Shown here piece after piece: positions 16,575 through 24,657 of a stretch of 57,940 nt of DNA. Numbering within the stretch: position 1 is the first letter of the stretch; the number at the start of each line of letters is the position of its first letter. The notes beneath the pieces are model-generated. The model was not told where the DNA came from and ran no database searches. It worked only from the letters and a program-made list of their open reading frames with translations. The stretch is from BRH-c54 sp036567945 (GTDB lineage Bacteria > Bacteroidota > Bacteroidia > Flavobacteriales_E > Vicingaceae): positions 1-57,940 of the forward strand of contig DATCTM010000119.1 in NCBI GenBank assembly GCA_036567945.1, read 5' to 3'. The translations under genes and the position numbers were made by a program.

Positions 16575-17136
16575 GTTTTTGGGCATTCTTTTTTTCTAAT
16601 AGTTGTCTTAAGTTTCTTTTTGCTTTAGCTAAGTTAGATTTAGATGTTCCTTCATTTATTTCTAGTTCATCTGCAATTTCTTTGTGAGAATAACCTTCTA
16701 GCACATACAAGTTAAAAACTGTTCTGTAAACAGGGGTTAACTCTTGAATGGCTTCCATAATTACTTCTACACCAAAATTGCTGTAAATACTTTCTGCACT
16801 TTCTGAATAATTAGCATCTAAAATGTAATTATCTTCATCTTCTACAAAATATACGCCTTTGTTTTTTCTATAACAATCTATGGCAGTATTTACAATTATC
16901 CTTCTTACCCAACCTTCTAAAGAACCTTTAAAATTATAACTTTTAAGATGTTGAAAAACCTTGACAAATCCATCTTGCAACACATCTTTGGCTTCTTCTG
17001 TATTATTGGCATAACGATAACAAACACTCATCATTTTTCCATAATACATCTTGTAAAGCTCTTTTTGAGCTTGCCTGTTGCCTTTAACACACTCGTTAAC
17101 AAGACGTTCTAATTTATCTTGATCTTCTCGATCCAT
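16567..17136 (-). CDS. ECF RNA polymerase sigma factor
   Basis: 189 aa, normal ECF length. Region 2 (near residues 20-90) has the pattern DVLQDGFVKVFQHL and WVRRIIVNTAIDCYR; region 4 (near 130-180) has LPVYRTVFNLYVLEGYSHKEIADELEI-type helix-turn-helix sequence followed by GTSKSNLAKAKRNLR. It is cytosolic, directing core RNA polymerase to ECF promoters. The next gene overlaps its stop codon. A promoter of its own in 17137-17287 was not resolved; that 151-base gap has an 8-bp hairpin (17188-17209) and a second at 17219-17250, neither with a T-run. Confidence 0.95.
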   Translation of the reverse strand: MDREDQDKLERLVNECVKGNRQAQKELYKMYYGKMMSVCYRYANNTEEAKDVLQDGFVKVFQHLKSYNFKGSLEGWVRRIIVNTAIDCYRKNKGVYFVEDEDNYILDANYSESAESIYSNFGVEVIMEAIQELTPVYRTVFNLYVLEGYSHKEIADELEINEGTSKSNLAKAKRNLRQLLEKKNAQKHG

Positions 17137-17287
17137 TTAATTTTACCTTAAGACGTTATTATGTTGGTTCGGTTGCCTTATGGCGAAAATATCAATAAAT
17201 TTTGATATTATAAACAACACAACCATCCCAATTAATATTGAAATGGTTGTAATGAAGCAAAATACTATAATTATCTATATAAAACTA

Positions 17288-18265
17288 TTAAAATTTGAAA
17301 TTTAATCCTACTCCTAAAATTTCTTTAAACTGAACGCGTGGTCCGGCTCCATCTAAAACACCATCATTATTTCTATCAACAGCAATATCAATATCATGAT
17401 CATAAATTAACTGAGTAGATACAGTTGCTGAGATAAATTTATTTACTTTTAGTGATAGTAATAATTCCCAATTCACGTCAATATGTGCTGGTTCTTCAGT
17501 ATAATTGGAAAAAGCATCAAAACGGGTTTCTAAGTTAATATTTTCCATTATTTCTTTTTTATACATCACCCTTATATACCCTCCGTATTCAGCTCTAAGC
17601 ATTTTACCATTTTTAATTTTATTTCCTAAATCATCAAATTCAGCTGGGTCAACACCAAAAGCACCGGCATCTGCTAAAGTTTTATCATTTACTATGGTCA
17701 TTCTTGCTGTTAAAGGAGATATAAAAGCCGTAAAATTATCGTGCGGTTTATAGTCCATACCAATAGCAGCAAGTGCATAAGCAGGAGCAAGAAAAGTAGA
17801 TATTTCTGTTGAATCATCAGGATAATTATAACCTGCTGCAAATTGAGTTTTAAAATTTACCAAAGCAGCATAATACCATCTTTCGGTTGCTTTATATCCG
17901 TATTTCGACATAAAATCTATTCTATCATCTGTTTTTCTCACTCCACCTTCATCTCCTTGCTTTAACATACCGTAAGCTAGGTTAAGCGTATTATCCCAAG
18001 ATGAACGACCTTTTTTATAGTTAGCAAAAGTACTAAGCAAACCATTTACAGCTACAGAGTTTTCACCACCGGCAGCCCAATTAGTAAAACTAGCTTGCGT
18101 AAGGTTGGCACCAAACACACCACCTACTTTCCAACCATCTAAACTATCTGCCTCTTGAGCTTTTATTTTTTTTTCTGCTTCAGTTAATTCTTCATCAACA
18201 ACTTGAGCAGTTAACATTCCTGCACTTGCAAGCAACATCACGGCTGCATAAATAATTTTTTTCAT
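17288..18265 (-). CDS. DUF3078 family outer-membrane-type protein
   Basis: 325 aa with a signal peptide (residues 1-20, ending ...GMLTAQ). The region near 42-70 has the DUF3078 features GWKVGGVFGANLTQASFTNWAAGG, then alternating aromatic beta strands and a final Phe (LGVGLNFKF), which suggests an outer-membrane beta-barrel. A stretch with Asp-rich VDRNNDGVLDG near 300 resembles a calcium-binding loop. Function unknown in the literature as far as I recall. The gene begins 26 bases after the mscS-type gene and is probably co-transcribed with it. Confidence 0.85.
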   Translation of the reverse strand: MKKIIYAAVMLLASAGMLTAQVVDEELTEAEKKIKAQEADSLDGWKVGGVFGANLTQASFTNWAAGGENSVAVNGLLSTFANYKKGRSSWDNTLNLAYGMLKQGDEGGVRKTDDRIDFMSKYGYKATERWYYAALVNFKTQFAAGYNYPDDSTEISTFLAPAYALAAIGMDYKPHDNFTAFISPLTARMTIVNDKTLADAGAFGVDPAEFDDLGNKIKNGKMLRAEYGGYIRVMYKKEIMENINLETRFDAFSNYTEEPAHIDVNWELLLSLKVNKFISATVSTQLIYDHDIDIAVDRNNDGVLDGAGPRVQFKEILGVGLNFKF

Positions 18266-18291
18266 TATGTATTTTCTAATTAATTTTTGAA

Positions 18292-19113
18292 TTATTTATT
18301 ATGAACATGAACATCCATTTGTGGGAATGGAATATTTAATCCTTCCTCATTAAATGTATTATACACTTTTTCGTTCATCTCGAAAAAAACCGTCCAATAA
18401 TCTGGTGCTTTTACCCAAGCTCTTACAACAAAATTAACTGAACTATCTGCCAAAGCAGAAACAGCAATAAAAGGAACCGGATCTTTTAAAATTAACTCAT
18501 TATTATCAATCAATTTTTGTAAAACCTCTTTAGTTTTTTCTGTACTATCTCCGTAACCAACACCAAAAGTCCAATCTACTCGTCTTAATGGTTCTGTAGA
18601 GTAGTTAATCATTGAGCCTGTTGACAAACCTCCATTTGGTATAATAATGGTTTTATTATCTGGCGTTGTTAATATGGTATTAAAAATTTGAATTCCTTTA
18701 ACAGTACCACTATAACCTTGAGCCTCTATAAAATCTCCTACTTTAAATGGTTTAAAAATAAGTATAACTACTCCTCCAGCAAAGTTTTGAAGTGAACCCG
18801 ATAGAGCCATACCAATTGCTAAACCTGCAGCACCAAGAATTGCTATAAAAGAGGTCATCTCTATTTCAAGCATACTTAATACACTAATAGCCAATAATGT
18901 TTTTAATAGAACACTTACAATACTAGAGAAAAAAGGTTTTAATGAAGGATCAATGCTTCTTGTTTCCAGAAACTTTTTAAAAGATTTATTAAGTGCTTTA
19001 ATAATGAATAAACCAACTATTAATACTGCTAATGCTCCTAATAATTTGGGACCATAAGTCATTATTAATTCTGCGGCTAAATCGTAATACTTTGTAACAT
19101 CAATGTTTTCCAT
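18292..19113 (-). CDS. Small-conductance mechanosensitive channel, MscS family
   Basis: 273 aa, close to the minimal MscS length. Three membrane helices (near residues 17-41, 61-80 and 88-113) with the pore helix pattern GLAIGMALSGSLQNFAGGVVIL. The beta domain follows (FKVGDFIE..G.SGTV..I.IF.T.L.T.DN...IPNG.LS). It lets solutes leave during hypo-osmotic shock. It sits in a minus-strand run after a coiled-coil gene (59-base gap) and before DUF3078. Confidence 0.95.
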   Translation of the reverse strand: MENIDVTKYYDLAAELIMTYGPKLLGALAVLIVGLFIIKALNKSFKKFLETRSIDPSLKPFFSSIVSVLLKTLLAISVLSMLEIEMTSFIAILGAAGLAIGMALSGSLQNFAGGVVILIFKPFKVGDFIEAQGYSGTVKGIQIFNTILTTPDNKTIIIPNGGLSTGSMINYSTEPLRRVDWTFGVGYGDSTEKTKEVLQKLIDNNELILKDPVPFIAVSALADSSVNFVVRAWVKAPDYWTVFFEMNEKVYNTFNEEGLNIPFPQMDVHVHNK

Positions 19114-19172
19114 GATTTAATCTAATTTTTTGATTAGATGCAAAATTAAAGAATTCAAGAGCTTTTGTTAAG

Positions 19173-20105
19173 TTATTTCAGGGTAAACTTGGTTTTACCT
19201 ATATCAACACCATCGGCATACACTTCTACATTGTACTCTCCAACAGGGAAATCATCAATTTTAATCCAGTCTATAGTTACTTGCATGTCTTCATTTTTGT
19301 AATCGATTTCTTTTTTAGAAGAATACAAACCTCTTACTCCATTAAAATCAAATTTATTAGAATCGTCTGTTTTTTCGGATAGAACTCTTCCATCAGGAGT
19401 AAGGATTCTAACATAAATCCATTTTTTACCGGGTTTAGTAATGGTGTTTTTCTGTACCGTAAATGATGTTCTAATTTTGTCCACCTTCTTTGCCCTGTCC
19501 ATTTCTTTTCCGGTATTATCATTTTTTACTTTTACTCCGTAAGCAGTAAGGTTTAATGTTTTTAAATGAGATGCAACAGTAACCAATGTATTTAAATCTT
19601 CATTTTTTTCAGTCAATTCTTGAGCCTTTTTTTGCTCGTTAGACAATTGATTTTTAACTATTTTATTTTCGTCTGTTAGTTTATTATTCAATTGGTTTAA
19701 CGAATCTATTTGCACCACATAACCTTTCATAATTTTACGAAGGGTTTCAGTTTCTTTTTTCAATTGATAGATGGACCAATCTTTACCTTTAGCCTTTTTT
19801 ATCAGTTCTTCAATTTTAGCTTTTTCCGCAGCTAATTCAGCACTTAACTCTTGGTTATCTGTTTCTAAGTCTTCATATTTTTTAAGCATTTCTTCCAATT
19901 CAGCTTGCACCTGATCTCTTTCCGTAGAAACTTCTGTGTAAGCAACTTCTCCTTTGTCAATTGCTTTTTTCAATTCCAGATTTTGCCAAATAAGGTAACC
20001 ACAAAAACCCAATAACAAAATGATAATAACCATCATGAACTTATTATTCTTGTTTCCTGTAGGTTTATCTTGAACAACCGCTTTATTTGTTTCTTTTGAT
20101 TCCAT
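19173..20105 (-). CDS. Membrane-anchored coiled-coil protein
   Basis: 310 aa. Cytosolic N-tail of about 22 residues, one membrane helix (23-41, MMVIIILLLGFCGYLIW), a long charged coiled coil (about 42-180, with heptad-like E/K/L repeats), and a beta-rich C-terminal domain (185-310) that ends PVGEYNVEVYADGVDIGKTKFTLK-like. This layout is widespread in Bacteroidota and uncharacterised. The C-terminal domain is likely periplasmic. A structural or envelope-spanning role is inferred. An intrinsic terminator at 20216-20248 separates it from tonB. Confidence 0.75.
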   Translation of the reverse strand: MESKETNKAVVQDKPTGNKNNKFMMVIIILLLGFCGYLIWQNLELKKAIDKGEVAYTEVSTERDQVQAELEEMLKKYEDLETDNQELSAELAAEKAKIEELIKKAKGKDWSIYQLKKETETLRKIMKGYVVQIDSLNQLNNKLTDENKIVKNQLSNEQKKAQELTEKNEDLNTLVTVASHLKTLNLTAYGVKVKNDNTGKEMDRAKKVDKIRTSFTVQKNTITKPGKKWIYVRILTPDGRVLSEKTDDSNKFDFNGVRGLYSSKKEIDYKNEDMQVTIDWIKIDDFPVGEYNVEVYADGVDIGKTKFTLK

Positions 20106-20215
20106 AACACTTATTTTATTAAAAAATATATCTCAAAATTATACTATAATATTGTTTTGTTAATAGTTATTAGCTAAAGTTATGCAGATATTTTTGTGTA
20201 AAACAAAGATGTAAA

Positions 20216-20248
20216 AAAAGCTTTCAAGAAATATTCCTGAAAGCTTTT
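20216..20248 (-). terminator. Terminator after the TonB gene
   Basis: Perfect 11-bp stem AAAAGCTTTCA/TGAAAGCTTTT with an 11-base loop, followed on the minus strand by a T-run of about seven. It begins about 20 bases after the tonB stop at 20269. Confidence 0.85.
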
Positions 20249-20268
20249 CGTGGTATATAGCTTTATAA

Positions 20269-20976
20269 TTACTTAATCAACTTAAAGCTAATTGGCATTT
20301 TATACCTTACTTTAACAGCTCTACCTTTTTGTTTTCCGGGCAACCAATTCGGCATGGACTTAATCACTCTAATCGCTTCTGCATCCAAAGCTTCACTGAC
20401 CCCTCTTTTTATTTTCACATCTGTAATTTCGCCTTTTTTACCCACAACGAATTCTACATACACTTTTCCTTCAATCCCTATTTGTTTTTCCCTTTTAGGG
20501 TATTTAATATTGTTGGATAAATATTCATACAATGCTTTATCTCCTCCAACAAAGCCAGGCATTTCTTCAGCAAAATTTAATGGTGCTGATTCGACTTCAA
20601 CAGGCTCAACTTTAACCCATTTTTCATCAAACTTAGGTGTTTCAACAGGTTCTTTTTTAGGTTCATCAGTAGTTTTTTCAGTTACTTTATCAACTATAAT
20701 CAATTCATCAACATTTTTACTGATGGTGGGTTCTGTTTTCACAATTGGTTTTTCTACTTCCGGATTAACAGGTGGAAGTATTGTTTCTATTACTTCATCT
20801 ATTACTTTAGTACCGGGTAATTCTTTCACAGAATAATAAGTCGTCCATTCAAATGCAAAGAACGTAAGTGAACAACTAATTAATAATCCGATTTGAAAAT
20901 AAACAAATCTCATTCGTTCATTTTTCTTGGTGGTTTTTTGAAAATGGTTCATGACTTTATGGTTTTGGTTAGACAT
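20269..20976 (-). CDS. Energy transducer TonB
   Basis: 235 aa. A cytosolic tail, a membrane helix (near 27-47), a Pro/Glu/Lys-rich periplasmic linker (about 60-140), and the TonB C-terminal domain (about 145-235) with the family pattern FVGGDKALYEYLSNNIKYP..., EGKVYVEFVV..KGE..DVKI.RGV and FKL at the end. It passes proton-motive energy from ExbB/ExbD to outer-membrane receptors. The ATG at 20976 was chosen, though 20952 is possible. No exbB/exbD lies nearby. Confidence 0.92.
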   Translation of the reverse strand: MSNQNHKVMNHFQKTTKKNERMRFVYFQIGLLISCSLTFFAFEWTTYYSVKELPGTKVIDEVIETILPPVNPEVEKPIVKTEPTISKNVDELIIVDKVTEKTTDEPKKEPVETPKFDEKWVKVEPVEVESAPLNFAEEMPGFVGGDKALYEYLSNNIKYPKREKQIGIEGKVYVEFVVGKKGEITDVKIKRGVSEALDAEAIRVIKSMPNWLPGKQKGRAVKVRYKMPISFKLIK

Positions 20977-21062
20977 TTATAATAACTTAAAAATTATATA
21001 GTTTAGTACATGGATGCATAAAATTTATTATTTTCACAATTATTTTTAACTAAAAAAAGAAC

Positions 21063-22988
21063 ATGAAACTTCCTTCTATTCAATACCTTCAGGAAAAAGC
21101 TGTAACTGCCTTAAAAAGATTTCCGCTAAGCATAGTCTCAGCAACTATTGGAGTAGTTTGTGCTATTTATTTGATAGAGCATGAGCATTATCAAGGCAAT
21201 TTGTTTCCGATTATCAATCTAATGCTTTGTGCTGCTTTAGGTATTCCTTTATTTTTTTGTGTTACTGTTTTTATTGAAAAGCTAAATTTTTCTTTTAAAA
21301 TAAAAACTTTACTCAGCTTAATAGCCACCTTAATTTTAGTGGTTATTTATTTTAGCTTACCTAATTCTGATGAATCTTTTAATACCTCTCTACCTTACGT
21401 TAGGTATGCTATTTATAACGTTGCAATTCATTTACTGGTTGCTTTTGCTCCATTTATTCTTAAAAAAGAAATTAATGGTTTTTGGCAATACAACAAGGTG
21501 CTATTTATTAGGTTCTTAACTTCTGTGTTGTATTCCGGATTTTTATACGTTGGAATTGTATTGGCGTTGGTTTCCTTAAATTTATTGTTTGATGTAAAAA
21601 TTCGTGACCAGTTTTATTTTGAGTTTTGGGTAATCATTGCAGGTTTGTTTAACACTTGGTTTTTTACTGCCGGAATGCCAAAATCTTTAACCGATTTAGA
21701 TAATAACTATGAATACCCCGCAGGATTAAAGATTTTTTCTCAGTACATATTACTACCATTATTAATGCTGTACTTACTAATCTTATATGGTTATGGTATT
21801 AAAATATTTGCAGTTTGGGACTGGCCAAAAGGAATTGTTTCTTACTTGATAGTTTGCGTAGCTATATTAGGAATTCTAAACTTCTTATTGATTTATCCTT
21901 ATTCCAAACAAAAAGAAAACAAATGGATTGCCTCTTTCTCTAGGGCATACTATTTTATTTTACTCCCCTTAATCATTATGTTATTCATTGCTATTAACAT
22001 GCGAATTGGAGATTATGGCATTACCATAAACCGATATATTATTTTATTATTAGGATGTTGGCTTACACTGGTGGCTATTTACTTTGCCATTGGTAAAACC
22101 AATATTAAATTTATTCCTATTTCGCTTTTCACAGCTATATTAATAACATCTTTTGGTCCTTGGGGAATGTTTTCTGTAAGCGAAAACAGTCAAGTAAACA
22201 GACTAAAAACCATTTTAGAAACACACCAATTATTAGAAAATAATAACATTACAAAAGAACAAACTATAGATAGCATTTCTTACAACTATAATCATGAATT
22301 TAAAGCCCAAAACGAACTACTACTACCCGACTCAATTAAAAACGATATAAAATCTATTTTAGATTATTTAAACGACCATCATGGGCTAACCAAAATAAAA
22401 CCTTGGTTTAATAATAATTATGATACTGAAATTGCAAGTTTTAATCAAGATAAAAGAAAATGGGAAAGGGTAAATGAAGCTAAAGTGTATATGAATGCTT
22501 TAGGGTTAGAGTATACCCATCATTACACGAATAATAATCAAACCTATTTTTCTTTTTCAGCAGAAAATATGCATGACAAAGTGTTGGATATTTCCGGCTT
22601 TGATTATCAAGTTAAATTAAGCAGCAACTACAACAATCTAGAAAGTTTAAAAACTTTCCAAATAAACAACAAAGAATATGAAATAAAAATACAAACCAGC
22701 GAACACATGTTGCTTTTACTTGAAAACAAACAGCTTAAAAGTACCTTGAACTATAGTGGAATCGTTAAAAATTTAATGGATAAGTACAAAAATTCGAACA
22801 ACACTTATAATCTTCCTATAGATGAAATGACAATCATCTCTGAAACAAAAGAAATTAAATTAAAGTTTATTTTTGATAACATTAATATAGAAACTCCCGA
22901 CAATACCTTAAAAACAAGCTATCTGAGCGGAACTCTATTACTTAAAATAAATGAAGAAACACCTTTAAACACGAAAGAATTAGAATAA
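21063..22988 (+). CDS. DUF4153 domain membrane protein
   Basis: 641 aa. About ten hydrophobic helices fill residues 18-375, then a C-terminal soluble region of about 260 residues rich in Asn and Lys. The membrane half has the DUF4153 feel: helix pairs with F..FWV..AGLFNTWFF.AG and the YILLPLL..YLLILY.YG segment. Function unknown. The start at 21063 follows an 86-base divergent gap to tonB. It lies where rpmB is often found in related genomes, upstream of rpmG. Confidence 0.85.
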   Translation: MKLPSIQYLQEKAVTALKRFPLSIVSATIGVVCAIYLIEHEHYQGNLFPIINLMLCAALGIPLFFCVTVFIEKLNFSFKIKTLLSLIATLILVVIYFSLPNSDESFNTSLPYVRYAIYNVAIHLLVAFAPFILKKEINGFWQYNKVLFIRFLTSVLYSGFLYVGIVLALVSLNLLFDVKIRDQFYFEFWVIIAGLFNTWFFTAGMPKSLTDLDNNYEYPAGLKIFSQYILLPLLMLYLLILYGYGIKIFAVWDWPKGIVSYLIVCVAILGILNFLLIYPYSKQKENKWIASFSRAYYFILLPLIIMLFIAINMRIGDYGITINRYIILLLGCWLTLVAIYFAIGKTNIKFIPISLFTAILITSFGPWGMFSVSENSQVNRLKTILETHQLLENNNITKEQTIDSISYNYNHEFKAQNELLLPDSIKNDIKSILDYLNDHHGLTKIKPWFNNNYDTEIASFNQDKRKWERVNEAKVYMNALGLEYTHHYTNNNQTYFSFSAENMHDKVLDISGFDYQVKLSSNYNNLESLKTFQINNKEYEIKIQTSEHMLLLLENKQLKSTLNYSGIVKNLMDKYKNSNNTYNLPIDEMTIISETKEIKLKFIFDNINIETPDNTLKTSYLSGTLLLKINEETPLNTKELE

Positions 22989-23056
22989 AAACTTCATTAA
23001 AAATAAAAAAGTGATTAGTTACTTAAAAAAAATGAAATCGATTGAAAAAAAATTCC

Positions 23057-23064
23057 TAAGTTTG
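23057..23064 (+). promoter_or_regulatory. Candidate -7 element for rpmG
   Basis: TAAGTTTG, an exact TAnnTTTG match, 28 bases upstream of the rpmG ATG. The expected -33 TTG is not clear; a TTG lies too near (at 23043). It supports a promoter of its own for the ribosomal-protein/ftsY unit. Confidence 0.55.
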
Positions 23065-23091
23065 CAGTCCAATTTTTAAAAGGTATATAAA

Positions 23092-23274
23092 ATGGCAAAG
23101 AAAGGAAATAGAATTCAAGTAATCATGGAATGCACAGAGCACAAAAATAGTGGTATGCCTGGAACTTCAAGATACATTACTACAAAAAACAAAAAAAATA
23201 CTCCTGATAGAGTTGAATTAAAAAAATACAACCCTATCTTGAAGAAAGTTACCGTACATAAAGAAATTAAATAA
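23092..23274 (+). CDS. rpmG: 50S ribosomal protein L33
   Basis: 60 aa, with the L33 pattern R.(Q/K)VI.(M/L)ECTEH....M.GTSRYIT.KN(K/R)(K)NTPDR.ELKKYNP.LK. It is a component of the large ribosomal subunit. In place of the zinc-binding Cys pairs of C+ L33 it has a single Cys, so it is the zinc-independent form. It is first in a unit with a DUF4295 gene (46-base gap) and ftsY. Confidence 0.97.
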   Translation: MAKKGNRIQVIMECTEHKNSGMPGTSRYITTKNKKNTPDRVELKKYNPILKKVTVHKEIK

Positions 23275-23320
23275 TTAGGAATTTTCATAAAAAAGAAAAT
23301 TTCAAATAAACCAAATAGTT

Positions 23321-23473
23321 ATGGCAAAGAAAACCGTTGGAACAGTACAAAAAGAAGGTGGAAAGAACTACACTAAAGTTATTAAAATGGTTAAGTCTCC
23401 AAAATCAGGAGCTTATGCTTTTAAGGAAGAAATCGTTACAAAAGATAAAGTAGAAGATTTTTTCAAAAAATAA
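23321..23473 (+). CDS. DUF4295 family protein
   Basis: 50 aa, too short for a length-filtered gene scan. Begins MAKKTVGTVQKEGGKNYTKV and ends with VEDFFKK. Strongly basic. DUF4295 proteins of this size follow rpmG in most Bacteroidota, and a ribosomal or ribosome-associated role is inferred from context. It ends 38 bases before a terminator. Confidence 0.9.
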   Translation: MAKKTVGTVQKEGGKNYTKVIKMVKSPKSGAYAFKEEIVTKDKVEDFFKK

Positions 23474-23510
23474 ATAACATCTTTTTCCTTAAAAAAAAAA
23501 CACTTTATTT

Positions 23511-23547
23511 AGCTTCTTTCTTGTAGTCAAGGGAGAAGCTTTTTTTA
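23511..23547 (+). terminator. Terminator after rpmG-DUF4295
   Basis: 7-bp stem AGCTTCT/AGAAGCT with a 16-base loop followed directly by seven T. It lies in the gap before ftsY, so ftsY probably has a separate promoter or reads through. Confidence 0.7.
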
Positions 23548-23633
23548 TTTCCAATCATTCAAACCTATCAGGATTATCAAAACTTTAATCCTAATTTTAA
23601 CCACTCAAATACAAACACTAATAAATAGTATAA

Positions 23634-24587
23634 ATGTCGTTTTTCAAAATATTTTCAAAAGAAAAGAAAGAGGTGCTTGACGAAGGTTTAACCAAAACCA
23701 AAGAAAACTTTTTTTCAAAATTATCTAAAGCTGTTGCCGGAAAATCTAAAGTTGATAGTGAAATACTAGACAACCTTGAAGAAATTCTAGTAACCTCTGA
23801 TGTTGGTGTAAACACTACCCTAAAAATTATTGAAAAAATTGAAGATAGGGTTGCTAGAGATAAATACTTAGGAACTGACGAACTTAACAAAATACTGCGA
23901 GAGGAAATCACCACCCTTTTAGAAGAAAATAATACTGAAAACTATACCGATTTTACTATACCTCAACAAGATGAACCTTATGTAATTATGGTAGTTGGTG
24001 TTAATGGTGTTGGAAAAACTACCACCATAGGAAAACTGGCTCACCAACTTAAAAAAACTGGTAAGAAAGTAATGCTGGGAGCCTCAGATACTTTTAGAGC
24101 AGCGGCTGTTGATCAACTTAAAATTTGGGCTCAACGAGTAAATGTTCCTATTGTAGAACAAGGAATGAATGCTGACCCCGCTTCTGTAGCTTTTGACACC
24201 TTACAGTCTGCAAAAGCGAAGGGAATGGATGTCGTAATTATTGATACTGCAGGAAGGTTACACAACAAAATCAACTTAATGAATGAACTTTCTAAAATAA
24301 AAAATGTAATGAAGAAAGTTATTCCTAATGCTCCTCACGAGATATTATTAGTGTTAGATGGTTCTACTGGTCAAAATGCTTATGAACAAGCCAAACAATT
24401 TTCTTTAGCTACAGAAATTAATGCCTTAGCCATTACTAAACTTGATGGAACTGCTAAAGGTGGTGTTGTTATTGGTATTTCCGACCAATTTAAAATTCCT
24501 GTAAAATACATTGGTGTTGGCGAAGGAATAGAACATCTACAAGTTTTTAATAAAGTTGAATTTGTTGATTCTTTGTTTAAAGAATAA
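23634..24587 (+). CDS. ftsY: Signal recognition particle receptor FtsY
   Basis: 317 aa. NG-domain GTPase: helical N domain (about 1-100), G1 GVNGVGKTTT near residue 122, DTFRAAAVDQL, DTAGRLHN near 206, TKLDGTAKGG near 264, and GVGEGIEHLQVF at the C-terminus. All GTPase motifs are intact. It is the membrane receptor for Ffh-bound ribosomes. The acidic A domain of E. coli is absent, which is normal here. The ATG at 23634 lies 160 bases downstream of DUF4295. Confidence 0.97.
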   Translation: MSFFKIFSKEKKEVLDEGLTKTKENFFSKLSKAVAGKSKVDSEILDNLEEILVTSDVGVNTTLKIIEKIEDRVARDKYLGTDELNKILREEITTLLEENNTENYTDFTIPQQDEPYVIMVVGVNGVGKTTTIGKLAHQLKKTGKKVMLGASDTFRAAAVDQLKIWAQRVNVPIVEQGMNADPASVAFDTLQSAKAKGMDVVIIDTAGRLHNKINLMNELSKIKNVMKKVIPNAPHEILLVLDGSTGQNAYEQAKQFSLATEINALAITKLDGTAKGGVVIGISDQFKIPVKYIGVGEGIEHLQVFNKVEFVDSLFKE

Positions 24588-24657
24588 TAATCTACACTTA
24601 ACTTCTATAGCACAATTATTGTTAGCTTTAACTTTCTAAAGTCTAACACCTATTTTA

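Noticed and set aside
17188..17250. Two hairpins between DUF3078 and the sigma gene as terminators
   Set aside because: 8-bp stems, one with a 16-base loop, and no T-runs.
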